A stretch of 64,000 nucleotides of DNA from Candidatus Hydrogenedentota bacterium (lineage in GTDB: Bacteria; Hydrogenedentota; Hydrogenedentia; Hydrogenedentales; SLHB01). Location of the stretch: contig JADLHJ010000024.1 in NCBI GenBank assembly GCA_020848835.1, positions 50,251-114,250 on the forward strand, in the 5' to 3' direction. Made by a program: the position numbers and the translations under genes. Positions 36,259 through 46,110 of the stretch are shown piece by piece. How positions within the stretch are numbered: position 1 is the first letter of the stretch; the number at the start of each line of letters is the position of its first letter. Below the pieces are notes generated by a model that had not been told where the DNA came from, made no database searches, and saw nothing but the letters and a program-made list of their open reading frames with translations.

Positions 36259-37494
36259 ATGGCGACGCTCGGAAGTTTGAACCCGTCTGTGGTACGGGCC
36301 ACCTGCGCTTACTGCAGGCACGTCCATAATTATCGGCGATGTGACGAAGTTTCGTCCTTTCTTAATGCCGAACCTGCTGCAGCTGAGAGCCTCGTGGCCT
36401 ATTACGATTCCCGGTACCCTGGTATCAATGGCATATTGCACCGGGCACTTGTGCGCTCCAAAACAAAGATACGCCACGCGCTGGCGGAGTCACGTCACCA
36501 GCTGGGCTGCGAACCTCAAGGTGCGCGGTGGCTGCGACGTCACGCCGGAATGATCTTGCTCGTGGTCTTTGTAGTTCTTCTGCCTATGGCGCTATCGCCG
36601 ACGCACCCGATCGCGGTGTACGCATATCTTGCCGACTATTATCTTCCTTTTTGGGGCCCTGCCATGTCGCCTGCGCCGGACGACGAGCTACGCGCGTTTC
36701 TCTTGTCGGAACGTCAACTGGAGCGTTACCGGACCGATCTGAAAGAAGATGTTTGGGCGGTCAATACGGGCAAGCTTTTCACCGTCGTGCGGCGGCACGA
36801 CGGCACTTTGGAACAGCGTGGGGTAAGAACGTGGAATGAGTTCCTACCGAACCGGCTTCCCGCATATGTCGCCAAGCGTCTGGATCGTAAGGAAATTTCA
36901 TTCTTGGGTGATGTTGTGGATGCCTATCTGCATTCCGAGCGAATCGAAGCGATGGGCCATTACCACAGTTTCGGAGGTCCGCCGTCCCGTGGTGATCAGC
37001 TTGCGGGCCACATTACAAGACTTCCAGAAATCGTTGTTAGCAACGGCATTTATCCGATGGTGTATCTGAAAGGTTCAATTCTGAGCTTCGGGCCTGTGAC
37101 GACGAGAAACGAAGTTTCGTCCTTGATTGCGCGACTTGACGAAGGGCTTCAATCCGGAGTAGCGCCGGAGACCATAATTCCCCGCGCGGCTACGGACACG
37201 ACAGAATCTTTTCTTAGTTATCTAAGGCATAGAAGGGGCGTGGACGTCGAGTCTTTGGACGAAATTCGTAACGCGATATTAGAGCTGTGCTCAGATTTTA
37301 GAGGCGATTTTAAGGGGCTCTATGAAACGGACATTGCGATTTACGAAAAAGAAGACAGGGACGTCTATCAGCTATTGCACAGCGTGAGCGTGCTGGACGG
37401 GTGGGCGACCTACGGACTGGAACGGCGGGGTTGGACACTCGTAACGTATTCAGAGGCGAGCAATGCCCCCGGAAAGACAGCAAAACTTGATTGA
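36259..37494 (+). CDS. Membrane-anchored protein with a JAMM-like metalloprotease motif
   Basis: I do not recognise a named family for this 411-residue protein. The ATG has GGGGGAC seven bases upstream. The N-terminus has C16-x2-C19-R-H-V-H-x4-C28, a possible metal knuckle. One transmembrane helix (about 96-115) follows. Residues 230-280 contain G-H234-Y-H236-SFGGPP-S243-RG-D246, which matches the JAMM/MPN+ zinc motif H-x-H-x(6-7)-S-x2-D. LPEIVVSNGIYPMVYLKGSI after it looks like the closing strands of that fold. The rest (280-411) is helical. If correct, this would be a membrane-tethered isopeptidase-like or metal hydrolase. It is divergent from groEL and next to an MBL hydrolase. Confidence 0.55.
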   Translation: MATLGSLNPSVVRATCAYCRHVHNYRRCDEVSSFLNAEPAAAESLVAYYDSRYPGINGILHRALVRSKTKIRHALAESRHQLGCEPQGARWLRRHAGMILLVVFVVLLPMALSPTHPIAVYAYLADYYLPFWGPAMSPAPDDELRAFLLSERQLERYRTDLKEDVWAVNTGKLFTVVRRHDGTLEQRGVRTWNEFLPNRLPAYVAKRLDRKEISFLGDVVDAYLHSERIEAMGHYHSFGGPPSRGDQLAGHITRLPEIVVSNGIYPMVYLKGSILSFGPVTTRNEVSSLIARLDEGLQSGVAPETIIPRAATDTTESFLSYLRHRRGVDVESLDEIRNAILELCSDFRGDFKGLYETDIAIYEKEDRDVYQLLHSVSVLDGWATYGLERRGWTLVTYSEASNAPGKTAKLD

Positions 37495-37549
37495 TCGCAT
37501 GCCGGTTTTCCGAGTGACTGGTTGAATTGCTATGCTGGCAGTCTCCGGC

Positions 37550-38341
37550 ATGGCGCAACAGAACTACATAAAGTTTTTAGGCACTGCCGGTTCGCGGTGG
37601 GTGGTTGCCAAACAGACCCGCGCATCCGGCGGCGTATTTCTGCATCTTTGCGGGAAGAAGGTCCATCTCGATCCTGGGCCGGGGGCCATTGTCCGAATGG
37701 CGCAAACGGTGCCCCCGATCGACCCCGCGTTTCTCGACGGCATTATCCTTACGCACAGCCACATCGATCATTGCAGCGATGTGAACATACTAATCGATTC
37801 GATGACGGGCGGCGGTTACAACAAAGGCGGTACGTTATTCGCGCCGCACGCGTGTCTCGAAGGCGAGAACCGCGTCGTGATGCAGTACTTGCGCCCTTTT
37901 CTCGACGACATTGTGACTCTTCATGCAGAGAGTTCCTATTGCTTGGGCGAACTTTCATTTGCCACATCCATACCGCACGACCATGGCACGGACACGTTTG
38001 GAATTACCTTCGACGTCGAGGGAAAGAAGCTGGCGTTTTTGGTAGACACGCGCTACTTCCCGGAACTTCCCGCTGCGTACGCGGATTCCGATGTGCTTGT
38101 CATATACGTTACATTTCATGACGCGCTTCCGCACCCGCGCATCATGCACTTGTGCGTGGAAGATGTTCGAGAAATTGTCCGCGGCGCTCGACCGCGCAAA
38201 GTAGTGTTGACGCATTTTGGCGTTGGGATGCTCGAGGCCGGGCCGGTGGCGGTGGCGCACCGATTGACAGACGAGTTGGGCGTCGAAGTAATTGCCGCCG
38301 AAGACGGGATGACAATTCCGATTACAGACTGGCAATCGTAG
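37550..38341 (+). CDS. Metallo-beta-lactamase-fold hydrolase
   Basis: This 263-residue MBL-fold enzyme binds two metals through HSHIDHCSD (about residues 69-77), the later ATSIPHDHGTDTFG histidine, LVDTRYF (bridging Asp) and VVLTHFG near the C-terminus. The N-terminus YIKFLGTAGSRWVVAKQTRA resembles the PhnP/RNase Z-like branch, which cleaves phosphodiesters. The chosen ATG at 37550 gives MAQQNYIKF; an ATG at 37532 would add six residues. Substrate unknown. It follows the JAMM-like gene by 55 bases and may be co-transcribed. Confidence 0.85.
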   Translation: MAQQNYIKFLGTAGSRWVVAKQTRASGGVFLHLCGKKVHLDPGPGAIVRMAQTVPPIDPAFLDGIILTHSHIDHCSDVNILIDSMTGGGYNKGGTLFAPHACLEGENRVVMQYLRPFLDDIVTLHAESSYCLGELSFATSIPHDHGTDTFGITFDVEGKKLAFLVDTRYFPELPAAYADSDVLVIYVTFHDALPHPRIMHLCVEDVREIVRGARPRKVVLTHFGVGMLEAGPVAVAHRLTDELGVEVIAAEDGMTIPITDWQS

Positions 38342-38416
38342 ATTTGACTATCGCGCGGGCACGCGCGAAGAATAACGCCGTGTGCGGGTGAGTTAAACGA
38401 TTACGGGGAGCTTGGC

Positions 38417-38989
38417 ATGGGACATCAGGGCGGCGGAAATAATACGATGAAATGGGTCATTGGCTGCGGTGTCGGGTGTCTCGTGGTTTGCGTCATTGGC
38501 GCGATCGTCGTTGCCGCAGGCGGTTATATGATGGCGACGCGCGGATTTTCTGAAGCCGGAAAGGCGATGGCCACGCAAATCAACACAGACTATGGGCGCA
38601 TGAAATCGGAGAATAAAGTGCCGGCCGAGCATACAGCGGTGTTCGACGAAATTGTCGCGACAACGCAAACGGAAGGCGCGTCCATGTGGGCGGTGACGAT
38701 TGCCAGCGGGGCCATTTACGGAATCCTACAAGACGGCCAAGTTTCGGAAGAAGAAGCGAAGCAGGCAGCCACCATTCGCGATTTTGTTGTTGCGAACCCG
38801 GAATGCACGATGATGCAAATGGCTGAATTCATGCAGCAGCATCCGGAGCTGTCCCATCTGCAGCAGAACATGCCGCAGAATATGAACAGCTATACGGCAC
38901 CACCGGCATTACCACCCACTGTTCCAACGGAGACCACATCGCCATCGGAAGCGCCAGATACTGCGGAAGCTCCGGCGGGCGGCGTGTAA
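38417..38989 (+). CDS. Small single-pass membrane protein of unknown function
   Basis: This 190-residue protein has GGGGAG seven bases before its ATG. The N-terminus is Gly/Asn-rich, then a transmembrane helix (WVIGCGVGCLVVCVIGAIVV, about 13-35), a helical extracytoplasmic domain (about 45-145) and a Pro/Thr/Glu-rich tail. The domain contains DGQVSEEEAKQAATIRDFVV and ECTMMQMAEFMQQHPEL. I do not recognise the domain. It lies between the MBL hydrolase and the convergent kinase gene. Confidence 0.6.
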   Translation: MGHQGGGNNTMKWVIGCGVGCLVVCVIGAIVVAAGGYMMATRGFSEAGKAMATQINTDYGRMKSENKVPAEHTAVFDEIVATTQTEGASMWAVTIASGAIYGILQDGQVSEEEAKQAATIRDFVVANPECTMMQMAEFMQQHPELSHLQQNMPQNMNSYTAPPALPPTVPTETTSPSEAPDTAEAPAGGV

Positions 38990-39015
38990 CCGCACGGTTC
39001 GCAGCTAGAACGAAA

Positions 39016-41043
39016 CTAAATATCTCGAGTATCGGACGCCTCGGAGGTCCAAAACCATTGTTCGTCGCGCGTCAGATGGCGCGGCAAGCGGTCGGGGTAG
39101 CCGAGCAATTTTGCGCAGTGCGCGATTCGTTCGGCTTCGCCAGAATTGATCACATCTTCGTTGGTGGAAAGTTCGCCGAGGGCATTTGATAGCCAGGCCA
39201 TGTCGGCGGAAAAATCGGGATACGCATCCAACTCCGGCCATACGGCGTGGACTGCCGAATCGAGCGGACGCGTGTCGCATTGAGGCGCGAGTTGAGTCAG
39301 TACTTTGCGTAGCGTGTCCTGATCGTTTTCGAATTCCCATCCGACGCGGTCGTCTGGAGAAATCTCCGTCAGTTTGTAGGCGATGTGTTCCAGTATTTTG
39401 CCCACTTGCGTGCGCCATATTTGTGCGGCTTCCGCGCAGTGGCCCTGCGCGCGCACGAGCGCGGCGCGCAGCAAGCCGACGCGCAACGACGATGGTTGTG
39501 CGTCTAGCAGTTGCTGCGCTTCGGCAAAGTCTTGTCGCACAATGCGGACGCCGACGGCGGGTTCAAGCAGCCGTTCGATGGAACCCGGATCGTCGATCAA
39601 GAACGAATCGAGCACAGCTTCCGCTTTGCGGAATTCGCCGTCCTGCAAATACAACTCCGCAAGGCGCCGACCGGCTTCGTGTCCCTCGCGGAGGTTGCGC
39701 GCTGCCACAGCTTTTTCGAGTTGCCGGCGCTCTTCGTCGAGTTCGCCCGCGCTGCGGAAATAGGATGCAAGGGCGAGATGAAACGCGTATGGGCTTGTGT
39801 CGTGATTGTCGCGCAGGTTTTGCAACCGGACAGCTCGGTGATAACCATCAAGCAGGGTAAGCGAGCGCAATTGTCTTCCGACCTGATCGGCGGTGGGTTC
39901 AGCGTAATCAAAAGTAAGATGCGAAGACTTCAAAACCTTTTGCTGCACGAATGACAATTGCGTGTGTAGCTCCTCAAAGGATTGCCAGCGATCGTTTGGA
40001 TGTTTTTCGAGGCAACGCATGACGATGCGATCGATATCCTGAGGACAGTCGCGTACAAGTTCGCGCAATGGTATCGGTTCCTGGGACTCATGCATGTGGC
40101 GTAGTTGCATCATGGGATGCATGGCGGAATCGGGGCGCACGACGAAAACACGCCGGCCTGAAATTGTTTCGTACATGACACAGCCAAACGCATAGATATC
40201 TGCGGTCTCGTTTACATCGTCCGCAGCAATGAACTGTTCGGGCGCCATGTACGCGGGCGTGCCAAATGCCGACCCCACCTGCGTAAGGTTCGGGCGGCTG
40301 ACCGCGGCGATATCGATTAAAGATTCGAGGCCTTCGATCGATCGGCATCGCACGAGACCAAAGTCGGTAATCTTTATTGTGCCGTCGCGCATGATCAGCA
40401 AATTCTCAGGTTTTAAGTCACGGTGCACCAATCCAGGCACGGAGAGCGTGGCGTGCGCCATGCCTTCGCAGCATTGGATCGCCCAATCGAGCGCCTGTTC
40501 CATCGGGACCGGCCCATCGCGCAGATAGTCCGCGAGCGAGAGGCGGCCTTTTTCATCGCCCTCGACGTATTGCATGAAAAGATAAGGCACGGCGTTAATA
40601 ATGTCGATGAAATACGCGTGCACGATGTTCGGGTGAAACCCCGTCAACATCCACGTGCGCGCCTCGCGCAGGAAGCGTTGCACCAAGGGAAGATTTCGCG
40701 CGAAGTGATGTTGAAAAGTTTTCGCGGCGTAAACGCAGTCTTCGCCGTCTACGATGTAGACGATGCCCATGCCGCTCTTTCCGGGGCCGCCTCTCACATC
40801 GCGAACGCTGTATCGGCCATCGAGTAAGGAGCCGATCGCGGCGAGACGAAAACTATCAGCGGCTGAGTCCGCCGTGGAATCTATAAAGGTAGGTTTATCG
40901 CTGATGTCGCCCGTTGGCGTGTAAGGCGTGGTGGGAGCGATAGCGGGATCGGGTTTTGCTGAGCGTAATTCCACCGTCTTGCTGAATTTAAATCGCCTGA
41001 AAAAACACGAGGTGCACTTAGTCGCTCTTCGTGTGAAAGGCAT
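39016..41043 (-). CDS. Hanks-type serine/threonine protein kinase with TPR-like C-terminus
   Basis: The 675-residue protein has a kinase domain at about residues 77-345 with all key residues: glycine loop GGPGKSGMG (85-92), Lys108 in CVYAAKTF, catalytic loop VHRDLKPENLL (HRD at 207-209), DFGLVR (227-229), and GTPAYMAPEQF in the activation segment. The N-terminal 75 residues are a Ser/Thr/Pro-rich extension. Residues about 395-675 are helical repeats (GELDEERRQLEKAVAARNLR, FRKAEAVLDSFLIDDPGSIE) that may bind partners. No transmembrane helix is evident, so it appears cytoplasmic. The gene is divergent from the first chemoreceptor. Confidence 0.92.
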   Translation of the reverse strand: MPFTRRATKCTSCFFRRFKFSKTVELRSAKPDPAIAPTTPYTPTGDISDKPTFIDSTADSAADSFRLAAIGSLLDGRYSVRDVRGGPGKSGMGIVYIVDGEDCVYAAKTFQHHFARNLPLVQRFLREARTWMLTGFHPNIVHAYFIDIINAVPYLFMQYVEGDEKGRLSLADYLRDGPVPMEQALDWAIQCCEGMAHATLSVPGLVHRDLKPENLLIMRDGTIKITDFGLVRCRSIEGLESLIDIAAVSRPNLTQVGSAFGTPAYMAPEQFIAADDVNETADIYAFGCVMYETISGRRVFVVRPDSAMHPMMQLRHMHESQEPIPLRELVRDCPQDIDRIVMRCLEKHPNDRWQSFEELHTQLSFVQQKVLKSSHLTFDYAEPTADQVGRQLRSLTLLDGYHRAVRLQNLRDNHDTSPYAFHLALASYFRSAGELDEERRQLEKAVAARNLREGHEAGRRLAELYLQDGEFRKAEAVLDSFLIDDPGSIERLLEPAVGVRIVRQDFAEAQQLLDAQPSSLRVGLLRAALVRAQGHCAEAAQIWRTQVGKILEHIAYKLTEISPDDRVGWEFENDQDTLRKVLTQLAPQCDTRPLDSAVHAVWPELDAYPDFSADMAWLSNALGELSTNEDVINSGEAERIAHCAKLLGYPDRLPRHLTRDEQWFWTSEASDTRDI

Positions 41044-41082
41044 GTTTGATTAACAGAAATCTGAGCGTGCGTGTCACGAACG

Positions 41083-41154
41083 CGGTACCTTGCGGGTTCG
41101 GGCAGGGCTATCGTTGGTTAGCCCCGTCGCCCATGTTACGACCTCAGTGTACCG
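41083..41154. other. Nested inverted repeats in the kinase/chemoreceptor intergenic region
   Basis: Three concentric stems are visible: CGGTAC/GTACCG (41083-41088 with 41149-41154), GGGC/GCCC (41100-41103 with 41129-41132) and GGGCTA/TAGCCC (41105-41110 with 41119-41124, eight-base loop). The rest of this 305-base gap holds a candidate -35 (TTGACA, 41223-41228) for the chemoreceptor. The element could be a leader RNA of either divergent gene; no known riboswitch class is recognised. Confidence 0.45.
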
Positions 41155-41348
41155 AAGCGCTTTCTCAAAACCAACTACCAATCATACCCAAATAGTATTG
41201 ATTTTCTTTTAAATAGCATAGATTGACAAGAAATTAGATTTGATTTTATGGATAATTTTCCGTAATATGAGGCGTTGTGTTGACTCGGATTACCCAGCGA
41301 GTCTCCAACACCAAGACAAAGAACTGGGCGCAAAGGATCAGGAAAAAA

Positions 41349-42941
41349 ATGGCAACTCGGTACAACAGCGTCTCGCTATCAAAACAGCTCGGTTTGGTGA
41401 TCGCCCTGCTTGTTGCGGCGATTGCCGTCACATCCGGTTATGGCGCGCTGAGCTTGCGAAGCACCACGGCAGAAATTACGGCTATGGGTAAGCAGGTCCA
41501 GGTGAATGGTCCGCACTACACCACAATAATCCGCGCCAAAGACGCGCTGGCCGACGTATTGCCGCCGCCCTTGTATATTATTGAATCTTATCTAACTGCC
41601 TGTGAATTGGCGGATACCACGGACCCGGCAGACGCAAAAGCGCTGAGCGACAAGTTAACGCGGCTGAAAGGAGAGTTTGACGCGCGTATTGAATATTGGG
41701 CGAAGGAGCTTCCGCAGGGTGAGTTGAAGACTGCACTTACCAGCGAGCTGACGATGGCCGCTGACAAATTTTACCTTTGCGTTGAACAGGAATTTTTGCC
41801 GTCAGTAGGCGCGAACGACCTGGGGTTGGCAAAACAAATACTTCACGACAAGCTCCGGGCGCATTATATCGAACAGCGAAAGGCCGTGGACGCAGTCGTG
41901 GCGTTAAGCGATCAGACATACAAGATGGCGCAGTCCGAAATCGACGCCAACATTCAGTTAATCGATCAAACCGCGGCGAGCAAAATAAGTCGAAGCACAA
42001 CTACATTTAGTGTTTTGGCAACTATTGCGATTGGAGTTTCCATTACGCTCGCAGTCCTAATCATGCGCAACCTTACACGGCGTGTGAATTCAATTGTGAA
42101 TGCCTTGGCTGAAGGCGCGAACCAAATTGCTTCGGCTTCTCGCCAAGTATCGGACTCAAGCCAGCAAATGGCGGCAGGCGCGAATGAACAGGCATCGTCG
42201 TTGGAAGAGACTTCAGCATCCTTGGAGCAAATGGCGTCTATGATTAAACAAAATTCAGACAACGCCCGGCAGGCAAGTTCTATGGCGAACACAACGCGCG
42301 ACGCCGCGCAGGACGGTCGTCAGGCAATGGTGCGAATGACAGGCGCCATTGAAAAGATCAAGGGTTCGTCCGATCAGACGGCAAAGATCATCAAGACCAT
42401 TGATGAGATCGCGTTCCAAACGAATTTGCTGGCGCTAAACGCTGCCGTCGAAGCTGCGCGAGCTGGTGATGCGGGAAAAGGCTTTGCGGTCGTTGCAGAG
42501 GAAGTGCGTAACCTTGCACAACGAAGCGCGGAGGCCGCGCGCAGTACGTCGTCGTTGATCGAGGAATCGCAGTTGAACGCCGACAGCGGCGTGGTCGTGT
42601 CGGGAGAAGTTGGTACCAAGCTTGAAGCCATTGCAGGATCGATCGAAAAAGTAAATCAGCTTATCGAGGAAGTTGCCGCAGCGAGCAATGAGCAAGCCCA
42701 GGGCATTAGCCAGATTAATACGGCGATGGCGCAAATGGACAAGGTAACTCAGGCGAACGCCGCCGTCAGCGAGCAGTCTGCCGCGGCCAGCGAAGAACTA
42801 AATGCGCAAGCAACTGAATTACACACAATGGTGAGCCAGCTTGTCAGCTTGGTTAATGGCTCAGGACCTTCGAGAAAGGATCATTCACAACTTGCCGTGA
42901 GCACGGCAAGTCGCCGAGCCCTCCCGGCTCCGAACTCATAA
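41349..42941 (+). CDS. Methyl-accepting chemotaxis protein
   Basis: The 530-residue receptor has transmembrane helices at about 15-37 and 220-240 around a helical periplasmic sensor domain of about 180 residues (four-helix bundle type). A short linker without a clear HAMP domain leads to the cytoplasmic signalling hairpin. The tip sequence [20 protein letters not shown] and [20 protein letters not shown] binds CheA and CheW. AGGA lies about six bases before the chosen ATG. It is nearly identical over the signalling domain to the second receptor gene. No che genes are in the window, so it must feed arrays encoded elsewhere. Confidence 0.92.
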   Translation: MATRYNSVSLSKQLGLVIALLVAAIAVTSGYGALSLRSTTAEITAMGKQVQVNGPHYTTIIRAKDALADVLPPPLYIIESYLTACELADTTDPADAKALSDKLTRLKGEFDARIEYWAKELPQGELKTALTSELTMAADKFYLCVEQEFLPSVGANDLGLAKQILHDKLRAHYIEQRKAVDAVVALSDQTYKMAQSEIDANIQLIDQTAASKISRSTTTFSVLATIAIGVSITLAVLIMRNLTRRVNSIVNALAEGANQIASASRQVSDSSQQMAAGANEQASSLEETSASLEQMASMIKQNSDNARQASSMANTTRDAAQDGRQAMVRMTGAIEKIKGSSDQTAKIIKTIDEIAFQTNLLALNAAVEAARAGDAGKGFAVVAEEVRNLAQRSAEAARSTSSLIEESQLNADSGVVVSGEVGTKLEAIAGSIEKVNQLIEEVAAASNEQAQGISQINTAMAQMDKVTQANAAVSEQSAAASEELNAQATELHTMVSQLVSLVNGSGPSRKDHSQLAVSTASRRALPAPNS

Positions 42942-42986
42942 GAGGGTTTCTAACCTGCGCTGTTCGATGGCGCATCAGCGTCGAAT

Positions 42987-43331
42987 TCAGTTAGATTGGG
43001 AAAATGCGGCGATCGCTTCCTCACGCGACTGGCAAATGTCATAGCGCTTCGCGAGGTTTGTGATTTTGAAAACTTCGGAAACGAAGGGGCTCAGGCCGCT
43101 CAATTTCATTTCGCCGTCAATCTTCTCCAGCGCCTTCGTGAGCATGATGATAACTCGTAATCCGCCGCTGCTAATGTATTCCACTTCCGCCAGATCCAAC
43201 ACGACACGATTCATCCCTTGTTCCAACAAGGCACGCAAAGTGCGTTCCGCTTCTGGAGCAGACGGCGCATCGAAGCGACCGCGCATGGCGACCAGCCAAA
43301 TATTGTCATTTAGTTCGTGAGCGATTTCCAT
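42987..43331 (-). CDS. STAS-domain anti-anti-sigma-like protein
   Basis: This 114-residue single STAS domain has the phosphorylation loop VVLDLAEVEYISSGGLRVII (Ser at about 54) that in SpoIIAA/RsbV proteins is phosphorylated by an anti-sigma kinase. The C-terminal helix region is GLSPFVSEVFKITNLAKRYD. It is likely a switch that binds a partner anti-sigma factor or kinase, but none is adjacent. It lies on the opposite strand between two chemoreceptors and may couple to them. Confidence 0.88.
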   Translation of the reverse strand: MEIAHELNDNIWLVAMRGRFDAPSAPEAERTLRALLEQGMNRVVLDLAEVEYISSGGLRVIIMLTKALEKIDGEMKLSGLSPFVSEVFKITNLAKRYDICQSREEAIAAFSQSN

Positions 43332-43476
43332 AGACGTGCTCGCAGCGATTCAGGAGGAGTGTATCCGACTATCACTTTGGTTTGCCACTGCCAAGAATCT
43401 GGCGTTCAACTCATTGTCGGACAGACGGATACGAAAGCAAGGTGGGTTAAGATTAAATAGCCGCAATATGTCATAA

Positions 43477-43505
43477 TTGACTTTATAGAAAACATTGCGT
43501 AATAT
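43477..43505 (+). promoter_or_regulatory. Promoter of the heme-type chemoreceptor
   Basis: TTGACT (43477-43482) and TAATAT (43500-43505) are 17 bases apart, about 70 bases before the ATG. The sequence CGTAATAT in this promoter also occurs upstream of the first chemoreceptor (near 41261), hinting at shared control. Confidence 0.5.
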
Positions 43506-43577
43506 ACTGAGTGGGGGATATATTTTATTGACCGTCGTGCGGCTTGTTCGCATGGCAATCTGAGGGGGGCCGCTTTC

Positions 43578-45311
43578 ATGGGCGATCGTTCACTGCGGGC
43601 AAAACTGGTGTTTTTGGGCGTCGGGTTGCAAGTGCTCTTGGTGGCCGGACTCTTTTTCGGCTATTACAAGAGTGAGAAAGCGCGCATCGAAGAATCCTAC
43701 GTTGAGAAAGCAAAGGTAATCTGTCTTCAGGCCGAGAGCGTGCGCGAAGGCATGGAAGATAAATGGGAACACGGACTCTTTACCGCTGAAATGCTCCGCT
43801 CTTGGGCTGGAGAAGGCCCTGAGGGAATGAACAAAATTCTCGCTTCGGTACCGGTAGTGTCCGCGTGGGAAGCGGCGCAGAAGAAAGCCGAAGCTGGTGG
43901 CTATGGGTTTAAGACCCCAAAGCATAGCCCCCGCAACCCTGTTAACGCGCCTGATGAAATCGAAACACGTGCACTCGATGAGATGGAAAAGAATGGTGTT
44001 GAAGAGTGGCACGCTATCGACACCGAACAGAACGCCGTGCGCTACTTCCGTCCGGTCCGGTTAACAGAGGGCTGCATGCTATGCCACGGCGATCCCGCGA
44101 AATCGCAAGAGTATTGGGGACGCACAGACGGTACCGATCCCACCGGTGTGAAGATGGAGAACTGGAAGGTTGGGGAAGTACACGGTGCTTTTGAAGTAAT
44201 CCAGAAACTCGATGAAGCGGATGCGCAACTGATGGCGTCGATGAAATGGGGCGGCATCATGATTCTCGTCGCGCTGGTGGTCGTCGGCCTTATCTTCGCG
44301 TTATTTGTCATTCGTTACGTTGAAAAGCCCATCTCTTTCATTACCGAGCGCTTGTTTGAAGGCGCCGCTCAAGTTACGTCTGCATCCAAGCAAGTGTCCG
44401 ATTCCAGTCAGCAAATGGCGGCGGGCGCCAGCGAGCAGGCATCGTCGCTTGAAGAGACATCCGCATCGCTTGAAGAAATGGCGTCTATGATTAAACAGAA
44501 CTCGGACAATGCGCGTCAGGCCAGCGGCATGGCAAACACGGCGCGCGACGCGGCCCAAGATGGACGCCAGGCGATGGAGCGTATGGCGGGCGCGATTCAG
44601 AAAATCAAGGGATCGTCTGATCAGACGGCGAAGATCATTAAGACGATCGATGAAATCGCCTTCCAGACAAACCTGCTGGCGCTGAACGCGGCGGTTGAAG
44701 CGGCACGTGCGGGTGACGCCGGCAAGGGGTTTGCGGTTGTGGCCGAAGAAGTCCGTAACCTCGCACAGCGCAGTGCCGAGGCAGCGCGCAGTACATCGTC
44801 ACTGATCGAAGAATCGCAAAAGAACGCTGACAGCGGTGTGAGCGTTTCGAGCGAAGTCGGCACCAAACTCGAAGCAATTGCGGTTTCGATTGAGAAAGTG
44901 AATCAACTCGTTGAAGAAGTATCTGCGGCCAGTAACGAACAGGCGCAGGGTATTGGACAGATCAATACCGCGATGTCGCAGATGGACAAGGTGACGCAGG
45001 CTAACGCCGCGGTAAGCGAAGAATCGGCGGCGGCGAGCGAGGAACTGAATGCGCAGGCGGCGGAACTGAACTCGATGGTGAAAGAGCTTGTTGGTCTAAT
45101 CAACGGGAATGGCCATTCGGTCAATCATTTTTCGCAGCCCGCATTGAGCGCAGCACGGCGCCCTGCGCTATCCGCGCCGAAGCCGCACGCCGCGACATCT
45201 GCGCCAAGGGAACGCCGCGCCCCGGCCAAAGCATTGGCGCCTTCGAGAGCGGCTGTAAAAAGCGCGGAAGAAGTGATCCCGCTTGACGACGAGGACATGA
45301 AAGACTTTTAG
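43578..45311 (+). CDS. Methyl-accepting chemotaxis protein with DUF3365/Tll0287-like c-type heme sensor domain
   Basis: The 577-residue receptor has a first membrane helix (about 9-30), a periplasmic DUF3365 (Tll0287-like) sensor domain and a second helix (about 226-246), then the signalling hairpin ([20 protein letters not shown]). The sensor contains EGC166MLC169H170GDPAKS, a CxxCH motif for covalent heme attachment, so it should sense redox state or a diatomic gas. The C-terminal 60 residues are Pro/Ala-rich and end in an acidic DDEDMKDF tail. A GAGGGGG sits nine bases before the ATG. Cytochrome c maturation is needed for heme attachment; its genes are not in view. Confidence 0.9.
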   Translation: MGDRSLRAKLVFLGVGLQVLLVAGLFFGYYKSEKARIEESYVEKAKVICLQAESVREGMEDKWEHGLFTAEMLRSWAGEGPEGMNKILASVPVVSAWEAAQKKAEAGGYGFKTPKHSPRNPVNAPDEIETRALDEMEKNGVEEWHAIDTEQNAVRYFRPVRLTEGCMLCHGDPAKSQEYWGRTDGTDPTGVKMENWKVGEVHGAFEVIQKLDEADAQLMASMKWGGIMILVALVVVGLIFALFVIRYVEKPISFITERLFEGAAQVTSASKQVSDSSQQMAAGASEQASSLEETSASLEEMASMIKQNSDNARQASGMANTARDAAQDGRQAMERMAGAIQKIKGSSDQTAKIIKTIDEIAFQTNLLALNAAVEAARAGDAGKGFAVVAEEVRNLAQRSAEAARSTSSLIEESQKNADSGVSVSSEVGTKLEAIAVSIEKVNQLVEEVSAASNEQAQGIGQINTAMSQMDKVTQANAAVSEESAAASEELNAQAAELNSMVKELVGLINGNGHSVNHFSQPALSAARRPALSAPKPHAATSAPRERRAPAKALAPSRAAVKSAEEVIPLDDEDMKDF

Positions 45312-45332
45312 ATTTGCCCGATTATTCGTGTG

Positions 45333-45366
45333 CAGGCCCCATATGCCATTGAACGTATGGGGCCTG
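45333..45366. terminator. Bidirectional hairpin between chemoreceptor and pdxJ
   Basis: An 11-bp perfect stem, CAGGCCCCATA with TATGGGGCCTG, has a 12-base loop and sits between two tail-to-tail genes. The T tract is weak on both sides, so termination efficiency is uncertain. Confidence 0.55.
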
Positions 45367-45372
45367 TGTAAT

Positions 45373-46095
45373 TTAGGACGAGCAGTCCTTTAGCACACCC
45401 AGGATTTCTTTTACCGCCGCATCGAGGCCTATAAACACGGCACGCGAGATAATCGAGTGTCCGATATTCACTTCGTTGAGCCCCGGTATGGACGCTATTG
45501 GGAGTAGGTTGCGCACGGTGAGCCCGTGGCCTGCATTGAAGATGAGGCCATTGGCGATCGCGCGCGCAGCAGCTTGGGCGATGCGATTGATCTCCTCAAC
45601 GATTTCACGATCGGCGGCATTTGCGTATGCGCCTGTGTGTAGCTCAATGTAATCCGACCCGACCTCAGCGCTGGCGTCCACTTGATCGATTTCCGGATCG
45701 ATAAACAGGCTTACCTTTATGCCGGCGTCATGGCATTGTTTCGTCACGTCGCGCAGCCGCTCAACTTGCGAGACGACATCGAGCCCGCCTTCGGTGGTGA
45801 CCTCGCGGCGGTTTTCGGGAACAAGGCAGACCGTGTGCGGTTTGGTCTTTAGCGCGATTGCGACGATTTCATCGACTGCCGCCATTTCGAGATTCATGCG
45901 TACTTGCAGAACCTGGATGAGTTGCGCGACGTCCCGGTCTTGAATGTGACGGCGGTCTTGGCGCAAGTGAATAGTGATTTGGTGAGCGCCCGCGATTTCG
46001 CAGATTTTTGCCGCCGCGACGAGGTCGGGTTCACGTCCCTTGCGCGCTTCGCGCAGAGTCGCTACGTGGTCGATGTTTACGCCGAGTTCGATCAT
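45373..46095 (-). CDS. pdxJ: Pyridoxine 5'-phosphate synthase PdxJ
   Basis: PdxJ condenses 1-deoxyxylulose 5-phosphate with 3-amino-2-oxopropyl phosphate to form pyridoxine 5'-phosphate in the DXP-dependent vitamin B6 pathway. The 240-residue TIM barrel shows [20 protein letters not shown] at the N-terminus, [57 protein letters not shown] and the phosphate-binding [18 protein letters not shown]. All match the family closely. It lies 15 bases after a lipoprotein gene and is likely the last gene of that operon. Confidence 0.97.
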   Translation of the reverse strand: MIELGVNIDHVATLREARKGREPDLVAAAKICEIAGAHQITIHLRQDRRHIQDRDVAQLIQVLQVRMNLEMAAVDEIVAIALKTKPHTVCLVPENRREVTTEGGLDVVSQVERLRDVTKQCHDAGIKVSLFIDPEIDQVDASAEVGSDYIELHTGAYANAADREIVEEINRIAQAAARAIANGLIFNAGHGLTVRNLLPIASIPGLNEVNIGHSIISRAVFIGLDAAVKEILGVLKDCSS

Positions 46096-46110
46096 ACTGT
46101 CGATGCGCAG

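Noticed and set aside
41083..41154. Cyclic-di-GMP riboswitch upstream of the chemoreceptor
   Set aside because: The conserved GEMM-I core (GCAAA/CCUAA contacts and GNRA docking) is not present on either strand; only the hairpins are.
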